From the NCBI RefSeq assembly GCF_018398875.1, contig NZ_JAGWDK010000008.1:1-64000 (forward strand): a DNA stretch of 64,000 nucleotides, written 5' to 3'. This DNA is from Bradyrhizobium sp. sGM-13. Its GTDB lineage: Bacteria; Pseudomonadota; Alphaproteobacteria; Rhizobiales; Xanthobacteraceae. The translations under genes were made by a program, and so were the position numbers. Of the stretch, positions 27,293-35,009 are shown one piece after another (position 1 is the first letter of the stretch; each line of letters starts with the position of its first letter). Below the pieces are notes generated by a model. That model made no database searches, was not told where the DNA came from, and was given only the letters and a program-made list of their open reading frames with translations.

Positions 27293-28486
27293 TCAGTAGC
27301 GCGGCGGCTTCGCCGGAATCGCCGGCACCGGATCGTTCGAAATCGTCACGGCAGCTCCGGACTGCAGCTTGAGCTGGCCCACCGCCACGACGCGGTCGCC
27401 CTCCTTCAAGCCCTTCAGAACTTCGGCGCGGCCCTCGATGCGCTTTCCGGTCTGCACGAAGGTGCGCGTCGCGATCAGGCTGGTCTTGCCGTCCTCTTCC
27501 TTCTTTTCACTGAGGAGGTAGACGGAGTCGCCGTAGAGCGTGTAGTCGACCGCGGTTTCGGGCACGGTGACGACCGGCGGCTTATCGGGCAGCACCACGG
27601 TGGTGGTCGCGAACATGCCCGGCTTGAGGATCTTGTCCGGATTCTGGATCGTCGCCTGCACGCGAATGTTGCGCGTGTCCGCCGCGATCTGCGGCTCGAT
27701 GGTGGTGATCTTGCCCTCGAAGGTGCGGCCCGGATAGGCGTCGACCGCGATCCGAACGATCTGGCCGACCTTGAGCTGGCCGGAGTCCTTCTCCGTCACG
27801 GTGAAGTTCGCATACAGCATCGATAGATCGGTAAGCGAGACGATCTGCGTACCCGCAGTCAGATATTGTCCGACTTCGACCCTGCGAACGCCGAGTTCGC
27901 CATCGAACGGCGCCCGCACCAGCTTCTGCGAAATGATCGCTTCGGTCCTGGCGATCCCGGCGCTGGCCTGATCGAACACAGCCTGGGCGTTATCCACTGT
28001 CGCCTGTGGTCCGACCTGACGCTCGGCCAACTGCTTGGCGCGATCGAGCGAGAGCTGCGCCAACCGCTGCTGCGCCTTGTAGTTGGCGAGATCCGCCTGC
28101 TCGGGACCGTCGAACAACTGCACCAGCGGCGTGCCCTCCTTCACGCTGGCGCCCGCCGTAAACAGGATATCGGTGATGCGGCCGTTGACGTCGGAGGTCA
28201 CGTTGACCTGGTGCACGGCAGCGAGATCGCCGACCGCGGTCAGAAGATTCGGAATCGTTTCGGATTTCGCCGTGGCGATGTTCACGCTGGTCGGCGGCGG
28301 CTTCATGGTCGCGAAGAACTGCGCGATCATCTTGCCGCGGAAGTAGTTGAACCAGACCAGGCCGCCAACCAGCAAGGCCAGCAGCGTCCCAATGATGATG
28401 AGCCACCGCACCATCCGGACCGGCCGCTTGTGCGGCTTTTCCGTTATCGGCTTGCCCGAAATCTTGTGTTCGGTCACGATATTCAT
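27293..28486 (-). CDS. RND efflux periplasmic adaptor (membrane fusion protein)
   Basis: A 397-aa adaptor linking the RND pump to an outer-membrane channel. It has an N-terminal signal-anchor helix (VRWLIIIGTLLALLVGGLVW), a barrel-sandwich segment (LTAVGDLAAVHQVNVTSDVNGRITDILFTAGASVKEGTPLVQL), a helical hairpin (AQQRLAQLSLDRAKQLAERQ) and a C-terminal beta-barrel domain. The ATG at 28486 lies one base after the tetR stop codon; a GTG 9 bp upstream is an alternative. About 106 bp separate it from the pump gene. Confidence 0.93.
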   Translation of the reverse strand: MNIVTEHKISGKPITEKPHKRPVRMVRWLIIIGTLLALLVGGLVWFNYFRGKMIAQFFATMKPPPTSVNIATAKSETIPNLLTAVGDLAAVHQVNVTSDVNGRITDILFTAGASVKEGTPLVQLFDGPEQADLANYKAQQRLAQLSLDRAKQLAERQVGPQATVDNAQAVFDQASAGIARTEAIISQKLVRAPFDGELGVRRVEVGQYLTAGTQIVSLTDLSMLYANFTVTEKDSGQLKVGQIVRIAVDAYPGRTFEGKITTIEPQIAADTRNIRVQATIQNPDKILKPGMFATTTVVLPDKPPVVTVPETAVDYTLYGDSVYLLSEKKEEDGKTSLIATRTFVQTGKRIEGRAEVLKGLKEGDRVVAVGQLKLQSGAAVTISNDPVPAIPAKPPRY

Positions 28487-28487
28487 G

Positions 28488-29189
28488 TCATGCACTTTCT
28501 GCAGTTACCGATTGTCCCGAATTCGGTGACAGCTCGCCGTCCAGATGAGAAGCAATTGCGGCTTCGGTAAGTCCGATGCCGCGCAGGATGAATTGACACA
28601 ACTGCCGCTCCAGGTCGGCGGCGTTGCCGTAAGAAAGACAGGGCACCGGCGGAAGCCTCGTCAGCGCCGCCATCAGCACGGTATGGTGCGCGAACCAGAA
28701 CAGGTTGAGCGGATCGCTGCCGATCCGCGCCGCGTCGCCGGCCGTTACAGCGCGCTCGATCGACGCCGTGAACACCGGCCCGATCAGGCCGGCGACCTTG
28801 TCGTAGAGCAAACGCGCGAACTCGCCGTCATCGAGATGGCTGGTCGTCATCAGCCGCAGCCGCTGCGCTTCCTCCTGATCCGAGCCGTCCGACACTTCCA
28901 TGAAATGGCCAACCATGCTCTGAACCAGTTCAACCAGCGTGGCAGTTGAAGGCTGCTGGCCGAGCAGGTGCGCGAAATCCGGATCGGCCTCGCACTCCTC
29001 GGCGAGGATTTCGGCATAGAGCGCGGCCTTGGACGGGAAGTGCTTGAACAACAGCCCTTCCGAAATGGCTGCAGCCGCCGCCACGCTCTTGGTCGTGGTG
29101 CCGGCAAAGCCGTGACGGGCAAAGCACCGCTTGGCGGCGCTCAAGATCAATTGCCGCCGCAAATCACTGGTCATGCGCAGGGTAGACAT
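28488..29189 (-). CDS. TetR-family repressor of the RND pump
   Basis: A 233-aa regulator with a clear TetR helix-turn-helix: LILSAAKRCFARHGFAGTTT and SVAAAAAISEGLLFKHFPSK. The C-terminal ligand domain is divergent. It is first in the operon, with the adaptor following after one base, so it probably represses its own operon through the palindromes just upstream. The start is uncertain: ATG at 29189 gives the usual N-terminus; a GTG at 29207 next to AAGGTGA would add 6 residues, and an ATG at 29174 would remove 5. Confidence 0.9.
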   Translation of the reverse strand: MSTLRMTSDLRRQLILSAAKRCFARHGFAGTTTKSVAAAAAISEGLLFKHFPSKAALYAEILAEECEADPDFAHLLGQQPSTATLVELVQSMVGHFMEVSDGSDQEEAQRLRLMTTSHLDDGEFARLLYDKVAGLIGPVFTASIERAVTAGDAARIGSDPLNLFWFAHHTVLMAALTRLPPVPCLSYGNAADLERQLCQFILRGIGLTEAAIASHLDGELSPNSGQSVTAESA

Positions 29190-29195
29190 GGGGGC

Positions 29196-29211
29196 GTGAG
29201 TAATCACTCAC
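29196..29211. promoter_or_regulatory. Candidate TetR operator
   Basis: GTGAGTAATCACTCAC is a 16-bp palindrome with perfect 6-bp arms, 6 bp upstream of the tetR ATG. Size, symmetry and position are those of TetR-family autoregulatory sites. Confidence 0.6.
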
Positions 29212-29227
29212 CTTGACGAAGTCAAGG
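29211..29227. promoter_or_regulatory. Second palindrome with -35-like hexamer in the tetR-RND promoter
   Basis: CCTTGAC-GAA-GTCAAGG is a perfect 17-bp palindrome directly abutting the operator above. On the minus strand it contains TTGACT (29225-29220), a good -35 hexamer. The matching -10 would fall inside the operator but is weak in sequence. Binding of a repressor here would cover the promoter. Confidence 0.5.
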
Positions 29228-29362
29228 ATACATTGCAGCGCACCAGGCGGATTCTGCCACCAAGTGGCGTCAAAGACACGGCCTCATCACCTTGTTTGAG
29301 CACGAGTTTTCGGCAAATCAGGGTCTCGCGTTGCAGGCTTATCCCGAATTGGTCGCAACCCC

Positions 29363-29421
29363 AAGGCGCTTGGATCAAGGCGCTTTGGATCAGGGCGCTT
29401 TGGATCAGGGCGCTCGGATGG
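29363..29421. repeat. Tandem repeat of about 15 bp, four units
   Basis: Four consecutive copies of a unit like AGGGCGCTTTGGATC occur between the tetR operator and the P450 promoter, the first one base shorter and the last diverged. The sequence just before it (29289-29325, CTTGTTTGAGCACGAGTTTT) resembles the rhizobial element at 14551-14654. The rest of this 345-bp divergent gap holds only the promoters listed. Confidence 0.7.
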
Positions 29422-29441
29422 TGTGGACTGAAAGCGCCGAC

Positions 29442-29469
29442 TTGACGCTTTGAGAGTGGCGTCTAAGAT
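29442..29469 (+). promoter_or_regulatory. Sigma-70-type promoter of the P450 gene
   Basis: TTGACG (29442-29447), a 16-bp spacer and TAAGAT (29464-29469) form a good promoter about 65 bp upstream of the P450 ATG. The near-perfect inverted repeat AGTTGC-AAAT-GCGACT follows at 29470-29485, around the expected transcription start. Confidence 0.55.
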
Positions 29470-29534
29470 AGTTGCAAATGCGACTAATTTGACGGCCACT
29501 TACCTTTCCGTCTTCCCAACGAGTGCGGCGAGCC

Positions 29535-30755
29535 ATGAATCTGGATGCGCGCGAACTGGCGGCCACATTCGACCTCGAAAAGCTGACGCCGGAATTTTAT
29601 GCCAACCCCTACCCGACCTATCGCGCGCTGCGCGAGAGCGAACCGGTCAAGCGGTTGCCGAATGGGTCGTACTTCCTGACCCGCTACGACGATCTGGTTG
29701 CAGCCTACAAGAACACCAAGGCGTTCTCGTCCGACAAGAAGAAGGAGTTCTCGCCGAAGTATGGCGACTCCCTGCTCTACGAGCACCACACCACGAGCCT
29801 CGTGTTCAACGATCCTCCCGCCCACACCCGCGTCCGCCGGCTGATCATGGGCGCACTATCGCCGCGCGCGATCGCCGGTATGGAGCCCGACCTGGTCCGG
29901 CTGGTCGACCGCCTGCTCGACGCCATCGCCGCCAAGGGCAAGGTGGACCTGATCGACGATTTCGCTGCTGCCATTCCAATCGAAGTGATCGGCAATCTGC
30001 TCGATGTGCCGGAGAGCGAGCGCGATCCCTTGCGCGGCTGGTCGCTGGTCATTCTCGGCGCGCTGGAGCCGGTGATCGGCCCGGACGCTTTCGCCCGCGG
30101 CAACAAGGCGGTGAAGGATTTCCTGGCGTATCTCGAAGGGCTGGTGGCGCGGCGACGGGCCAAGCCCGGCAATCCCGACCGCGACGTACTGACGCGACTG
30201 ATTCAGGGCGAAGACAATGGCGAGCGGCTGACCGAAAAGGAGCTGCTGCACAACTGCATCTTCCTGCTCAATGCCGGCCACGAGACCACCACCAACCTGA
30301 TCGGCAACGGGCTGGTCGCGTTACTGAATCACGCAGGCGAGAAACGCCGGCTGATTGAAAATCCCGATCTGATCAAGACCGCGGTCGAGGAAATGCTGCG
30401 GTTCGAGAGCTCCAACCAGCTCGGCAACCGCATGACCGTCGAGCCGTTCGAACTCGGCGGCGTCGCGATGCCGGCGGGCACGGCGGTGACGCTGTGCATC
30501 GGCGCCGCCAACCGCGACCCTGCCCAGTTCGCCGATCCCGAACGTTTCGATATTGGCCGCACGCCGAACCGGCATCTGGCCTTCGGCACCGGCGCGCATC
30601 AATGCGCCGGTATGGCGTTGGCGCGGCTCGAGGGCGCCATCGCGATCTCGCGTTTCCTCGCGCGCTTTCCTGATTATGCGCTCGACGGCGAACCGGTACG
30701 CGGCGGCCGCGTGCGCTTCCGTGGATTTCTGAGCGTGCCCTGCACGGTCAGCTAA
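29535..30755 (+). CDS. Cytochrome P450 (class I bacterial type)
   Basis: A 406-aa soluble P450 with I-helix NAGHETTT (246-253), ExxR EMLR (286-289) and heme loop FGTGAHQCAG with ligand Cys357. The conserved DPPAHTRVRRL is present near 93-103. It needs a separate ferredoxin and ferredoxin reductase; none is adjacent, though a ferredoxin reductase gene lies at 47990-49210. The start at ATG 29535 is preferred over an in-frame GTG at 29523. No partner gene shares an operon with it, so the substrate is unknown. Composition resembles general CYP107/CYP105-like bacterial enzymes rather than fatty-acid CYP152. Confidence 0.92.
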   Translation: MNLDARELAATFDLEKLTPEFYANPYPTYRALRESEPVKRLPNGSYFLTRYDDLVAAYKNTKAFSSDKKKEFSPKYGDSLLYEHHTTSLVFNDPPAHTRVRRLIMGALSPRAIAGMEPDLVRLVDRLLDAIAAKGKVDLIDDFAAAIPIEVIGNLLDVPESERDPLRGWSLVILGALEPVIGPDAFARGNKAVKDFLAYLEGLVARRRAKPGNPDRDVLTRLIQGEDNGERLTEKELLHNCIFLLNAGHETTTNLIGNGLVALLNHAGEKRRLIENPDLIKTAVEEMLRFESSNQLGNRMTVEPFELGGVAMPAGTAVTLCIGAANRDPAQFADPERFDIGRTPNRHLAFGTGAHQCAGMALARLEGAIAISRFLARFPDYALDGEPVRGGRVRFRGFLSVPCTVS

Positions 30756-30871
30756 GGCGCAGGCGAACTCGATCCTGCGTCGCAAAATCGCAACGTAAGT
30801 CATAGCGGCGACGAACGATTCCTGCGCTTGCGCGTTGATGCTCCCAGGCGACGAAGCGAGGGAGTGAGATC

Positions 30872-32704
30872 ATGCTTTCGAGCGGCGCTCGCATCGCAGC
30901 ATTTTTTCTTGGTGTCTCCGCGATAGCGGTGAGCACCGGCTCGTCTGCCCAACCAGGAAGAGGCCTTGGCCAAGGCGGCGGGGCGGCGCCCGCAGCCCGA
31001 CCGGCGGGACCACCACCCGCTATGGCCCGCCCAGCGGCACCGCCCGCGATGGCTCGTCCAGCAGCGCCCCCTGCGATGGCGCGACCGGCCGCACCGGCGT
31101 TCCGTGCAGCTCCCCCGCCTCAGCGTCCAGCAATGGCCCCGCGCGCGGCGCCGCAAATCGCCGCACCGCCGCGAGCGGTCACACCGCGCGCTGCAGGGCC
31201 ACGACCGGAGATCCAGCGTGCCGCGCCGGCGCAGCGACCGGCCATGACGAGACCCGAGCCGCGCATCGCCGCACCATCGCGCCCGAGCACATCGCCCGCT
31301 GCGGGCGCTCGACCGTCGCGACAGGAACAGATCGAAACGCGTGCGCAGCAGCGTGAGCAGCGCCTCCAGCAGCGGCAGCAAATGGTGCAGGAGCGGCAGC
31401 GCGATATGCTGTCGCGCCAGAGCACGGAGCGGCAGAGCCGCATCGATCGCCTGCAGCAGCGCGTCCAGCAATTGCAGTCGCAGAAGCCGGAAGGTCTCCG
31501 GGCGCAACGCGAGCAGCAAAGATCACTACAGGCTCAAAACCGCCTGCTCCAGCGCGAGCAGCGCATCCAGGAACGTGACCAGGCACGCCTGCAGCGGCTG
31601 GGACCACAGCCCTCGGCTGAACGATCCGCCTCTGCCGCGGCCATGCAGGCCGCCGCCCGCGGGCGATTTTCCGCGCAGTTCCGCAGCAATGATGCCCTGC
31701 AAGCCCGTGCGGCGCTGACCGCCCGGGAGAACCGCTGGGCTCCGCGCCATGCCTGGCGGCGCGGCCATCGCGCCGCGTTCGTGGCTTGGCTCGGCCCGGT
31801 CTTCTGGCCTTACGCCTATTCCGACATCTTCAATTACACGTTCTGGCCTCACGCCTATGATCCCGGCTATTGGGCGTATGCCTACGACGACTTCGTCGAT
31901 ACGGTGTTTTGGGGTACGGACAGCCCGTATTCCGCTTACGCCAGATATCCTGATCCCGGGGCGGCGGTCACCGATTTCCGGGCGGGCAAGCGCGCAAGCG
32001 TGAGCCAGCAGACGCTTCGGCAGGTGTGCAGAGAACCGGACGAGGGCGTCACCGCCTGGCCGATTGCATCGATCGTGCGCGCAGTGCAGCCGACGCCCGA
32101 GCAGCGCGCCCTGCTCGACGAGTTGAAGGCCGCCGCGGCAAAGGCCGCCGACGTGTTCAAGGATACTTGCGCCGACTCCTTTGCCATGACGCCGCCCGGT
32201 CGCCTGCGGGCGATGACGAACCGCGTGACGGCTACGCTCGACGCGGTAAGGATCGTGCGTCCGGCGCTTGAGCGGTTCTACAATTCGCTAAATGATGAGC
32301 AAAAGGCGCGTTTCAACGCACTCGGCCCGAACGTCGGCGACCGCTCGCAACAGCCGCAGCAGGAAGCAGATGCGCAAGCCGAGGCTTGCGGCGATCCGAA
32401 GTCCAGCCTCACGCGGCTACCGATTGAGCGAATCGAGGCTGTCGTACGGCCGGCGGGCGAGCAAAAGGAGGCGCTTGACCGCTTGAGCGACGTGACCAAG
32501 AAGGCGGTTGCAGGGCTGCAAGCTGCCTGCCCGGACGACGTGCCGCTTACGCCGGTCGGGCGGCTGGACGCGATGGAGAAGCGGCTCAAGGCCATGCTCG
32601 AGGCAGCCGATTGGGTGCAGGAGGCGTTGGATAAGTTCTATGCCACGCTGAGCAACGAGCAGAAGGCGCGCTTCAATACGATGCCGCAGGTCGCAAGCCA
32701 GTGA
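30872..32704 (+). CDS. Large secreted Pro/Ala-Gln/Arg-rich protein with two LTXXQ-like domains
   Basis: A 610-aa exported protein of unknown exact role. Residues 1-26 form a signal peptide (FFLGVSAIAVSTGSSAQ). Residues 35-148 are Pro/Ala-rich with repeats of the octamer-like ARPAAPPAM. Residues 150-243 are Gln/Arg-rich and probably coiled coil. Residues 290-365 are Trp/Tyr-rich (GPVFWPYAYSDIFNYTFW). Residues about 386-485 and 506-605 are two copies of a domain with the signatures TPxGRLxAM and LxxEQKARFN, as in Spy/CpxP-like LTXXQ proteins. A good GGGAG precedes the ATG. It is probably a periplasmic chaperone or envelope-stress protein. A cytochrome c gene follows 37 bp later. Confidence 0.8.
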   Translation: MLSSGARIAAFFLGVSAIAVSTGSSAQPGRGLGQGGGAAPAARPAGPPPAMARPAAPPAMARPAAPPAMARPAAPAFRAAPPPQRPAMAPRAAPQIAAPPRAVTPRAAGPRPEIQRAAPAQRPAMTRPEPRIAAPSRPSTSPAAGARPSRQEQIETRAQQREQRLQQRQQMVQERQRDMLSRQSTERQSRIDRLQQRVQQLQSQKPEGLRAQREQQRSLQAQNRLLQREQRIQERDQARLQRLGPQPSAERSASAAAMQAAARGRFSAQFRSNDALQARAALTARENRWAPRHAWRRGHRAAFVAWLGPVFWPYAYSDIFNYTFWPHAYDPGYWAYAYDDFVDTVFWGTDSPYSAYARYPDPGAAVTDFRAGKRASVSQQTLRQVCREPDEGVTAWPIASIVRAVQPTPEQRALLDELKAAAAKAADVFKDTCADSFAMTPPGRLRAMTNRVTATLDAVRIVRPALERFYNSLNDEQKARFNALGPNVGDRSQQPQQEADAQAEACGDPKSSLTRLPIERIEAVVRPAGEQKEALDRLSDVTKKAVAGLQAACPDDVPLTPVGRLDAMEKRLKAMLEAADWVQEALDKFYATLSNEQKARFNTMPQVASQ

Positions 32705-32741
32705 CCGAAACATGCCAACCATCCTTCTTGATGAGGATCAA

Positions 32742-33206
32742 ATGAGGCAATCGCATTTTGTCACGCTGCTCGTCCGGCCGACATCCGGCCGGCGAGACGC
32801 ACGTTTGCGGCACGGTCGGTCGTTCTTGATAGGCGCGTTGAGCGGACTAGCGTGCATGCTTTTATCGCCTTCCGCCCTGCCCCAGGCGCCGCAAGGCGCG
32901 GAGGGCGTCTCAGGACAACAGGCGTTCAACAATGCCTGTCGGACGTGCCACATCATGAGAGAGGGCGACAATCGGCTGGGCCCCAACCTGCACAAGATTG
33001 TCGGACGGAAAGCGGGATCGCTGCCAGACTACGGGTTTTCGAGCGCCATGAAGGAGGCAGGATTCGTCTGGGATGAGGAGAAGCTCGATCGCTTCATTGC
33101 CAACCCCGATGAGGTCGTGCCGGGCAACAGCATGAAGCCGTATGGCGGCCTCTCATCGAGCGAGGATAGAAAAAAGATCATCGCCTTCCTTGCTCAGTCA
33201 AAGTAG
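32742..33206 (+). CDS. c-type cytochrome, periplasmic
   Basis: A 154-aa class I cytochrome c. One heme site CRTCH (66-70) and an axial Met in NSMKPYGG (Met131) are visible, with GPNLHKIVGRKAGSLPDYGFS, typical of small soluble cytochromes c2/c550. A hydrophobic stretch (FLIGALSGLACMLLSPSAL) is the export signal after an unusually long basic N-terminus. The ATG at 32742 has GATGAGGATCAA as ribosome-binding region; an in-frame ATG at 32712 is less likely. It may be co-transcribed with the LTXXQ-type gene. Confidence 0.9.
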   Translation: MRQSHFVTLLVRPTSGRRDARLRHGRSFLIGALSGLACMLLSPSALPQAPQGAEGVSGQQAFNNACRTCHIMREGDNRLGPNLHKIVGRKAGSLPDYGFSSAMKEAGFVWDEEKLDRFIANPDEVVPGNSMKPYGGLSSSEDRKKIIAFLAQSK

Positions 33207-33287
33207 CGCCGCAGCCTGGTTTTTTAGAAAAGAAGCCCCGGTCATTTCACCGTTGTGCGCTGCGCCGCTACTCGGTATGTCTCTACC

Positions 33288-33807
33288 ATGGTTCCAACGC
33301 TAGAGACGCCACGTCTTTGCATGCGACCTCGGACCGCCGCTGACGTCGATTCATATGTTGCCATGGATAGGGACATCGAAGTTCGGCGCTTTATCACGCC
33401 TGATTTTCGAGACAACTTTGACGTCAGTCAGTACCAAGACGCGCTGCGCGAGCGCTTGGCTTTCGACCCGGGAAAAGGACTTGGATGGCGGACGCTCCGT
33501 AGCCGATCCGACGACAACTCGTTCTTGGGCATGGGCCTACTTATCCCACTGGCACTGGAGGGCCCAGAAATCGAAATAGGCTGGCGACTGCCAAGGGGCG
33601 CATGGGGGTAGCGGTTACGCGACAGAAGCTGCCTTTCGCATCGTCCAGTACGCGAGAGATGAGGTCGGGTTGAAAGAGGTTATCGCCTGCATTAATCCCG
33701 AGAACGAACGATCCATACGAGTCGCGAGTAAACTTGGTTTCCTGCCCGATGGTCGTAGGAAGGCTTATGGAACGGAGTTCGACTGTTATCGGCTCCGATT
33801 GGATTAG
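33288..33807 (+). pseudogene. GNAT N-acetyltransferase, frameshifted at a G5 run
   Basis: The first part (VPTLETPRLCMRPRTAADVD to EIEIGWRLPRGAWG) is the N-terminal half of a RimJ/RimL-type acetyltransferase. After the stop at 33609-33611 the +1 frame continues GSGYATEAAFRIVQYARDEV, then IACINPENERSIRVASKLGF and ends at 33807. The join is in TGGGGGTAG near 33604-33609; with four Gs instead of five the reading is continuous through the acetyl-CoA-binding GxGYATEA loop. The 520-bp span is 3x173+1, consistent with one inserted base. Either a recent inactivation or a homopolymer error. Confidence 0.85.
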
Positions 33808-33914
33808 CTGGGCAATCCCGGTCGGCTCTTAGCTCATCGCGCCATTTCGCGGCTTCGAACAGTTTGCGTCGCGCTAGGGGCAGACCGGACTCACCGAGGT
33901 TATACGCACACGCC

Positions 33915-34295
33915 CTAATTGCCCGCAGTGTTGAAGCGGGAAAGGTCGCAATCCCGTTCGGCATATTTCACGCGCCGCAGGCCCTCGCGGTCTTCGACTA
34001 CGGTCGGCCGGCAGCGTTCCCTCCAGGCAGCCTGAGCCGCTTCATCGGCCTTCAGATCTTCCGCGGTCCGGGGCACGATCTTCACGGTGCCGCCGCTGCC
34101 GACGTAGAAATTGGTTTGCTGGCTGGGAAGCAGCGGCGCGCCCGAGGCAATGGCCGCGGCCTTGGCATCCGCTGCGGCCCGCGCCGCGCGGGCGGCCTGG
34201 GCGGCATCTGCGGCATGGCCGTGGTCCATCGCGAATTGCGCGGACGCAGACGATACCGAAGCGACGACGATCGAGATTGCGATGAAGACGCGCAT
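33915..34295 (-). CDS. Small secreted protein of unknown function (paralogue 1)
   Basis: A 126-aa exported protein: signal peptide MRVFIAISIVVASVSSASA, then an Ala-rich helical stretch (ADAAQAARAARAAADAKAAA) and a C-terminal conserved segment WRERCRPTVVEDREGL followed by RRVKYAERDCDLSRFN. The two cysteines probably form a disulfide. The C-terminus closely parallels that of the gene at 34485-34775 on the same strand, about 190 bp away, so these are diverged paralogues. AGGGG precedes the ATG at 34295; a GTG lies 6 bp upstream. Function unknown. Confidence 0.75.
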   Translation of the reverse strand: MRVFIAISIVVASVSSASAQFAMDHGHAADAAQAARAARAAADAKAAAIASGAPLLPSQQTNFYVGSGGTVKIVPRTAEDLKADEAAQAAWRERCRPTVVEDREGLRRVKYAERDCDLSRFNTAGN

Positions 34296-34484
34296 GGACA
34301 CTGCCCCTTGATGAATGCGTCGTCAGGAATGACCGACAAGCATTGAGGCGGCGTAAAGCTGTGTGACTAACCGGATCGCAATTTGGTCGATAAAGATTTA
34401 GCGGTCTTTCGGGCGCGCGTTATCAGCCGTTCATCGAGCTGTGGGGCTCGGAATTCTCCCCGCTCGCGGCGAGGAGAAAGCGTG

Positions 34485-34775
34485 CTACTCGCTGCGGCCG
34501 AACTCGCAGCCCTTGCGGGCGTAAACCAGGCGGACGACGCCTTCGTTGTCGTAGGTGCGCTTCGGCTTGCAGAACGCTTCCCACTTCTCGATGCTGGCGC
34601 GCCTTGCCTTTGCGTCTTCCTGATTCTGCGCCTCGCTGCGCACCGGATCGTCCAGATAGGACGTCGTGCACACCCTGCCGTAGAACTTGCTGTAGGTGCA
34701 GCGTTCCACGACCTGCCAGGCCTGCGCCGATGTCGACAGCAGGGCCAGTGTTGCAATTGCGTAAAGGACTTTCAT
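34485..34775 (-). CDS. Small secreted protein of unknown function (paralogue 2)
   Basis: A 96-aa exported protein: signal peptide MKVLYAIATLALLSTSAQA, mature start WQVVERCTYSKFYGRVC, and a C-terminal segment WEAFCKPKRTYDNEG followed by VVRLVYARKGCEFGRSE. Four cysteines in the mature part suggest two disulfides. The C-terminal 35 residues align with paralogue 1 (C...GxxRxxYAxxxCxxxR). An upstream in-frame ATG at 34787 adds MSDN. Function unknown. Confidence 0.75.
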   Translation of the reverse strand: MKVLYAIATLALLSTSAQAWQVVERCTYSKFYGRVCTTSYLDDPVRSEAQNQEDAKARRASIEKWEAFCKPKRTYDNEGVVRLVYARKGCEFGRSE

Positions 34776-34954
34776 GTTGTCGCTCATCGCTCGAGGAGAC
34801 TTTCTCCGTGCGACTAGCTAGCGCCGGAGTTCATCGACGCGCAACGGTAACCCTTTGTTAATCTAAATACCCGCGGAAAAGGTTAAATCTGGAACCGCGC
34901 GCCGTCCCTTCACGTGACGCTATCACAACCAGAACGCGCGTCAGTTCACATACG

Positions 34955-34968
34955 GGACAACATTGTCC
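34955..34968. promoter_or_regulatory. Palindrome in an otherwise empty 220-bp gap
   Basis: GGACAA-CA-TTGTCC is a perfect 6-2-6 inverted repeat between the small secreted-protein genes and the end of the catabolic operon. No other feature was seen in 34788-35009. Its direction and role are unknown. Confidence 0.25.
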
Positions 34969-35009
34969 GTCATTGAGACAGCGGAACAAGCGTCTTCGAG
35001 TGACGGCTG

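Noticed and set aside
33692..33964. 90-codon minus-strand frame between the GNAT remnant and the small secreted protein
   Set aside because: It overlaps the end of the GNAT reading frame and the start of the neighbour's C-terminus; no family recognised and no start signal. A decayed gene fragment cannot be excluded.
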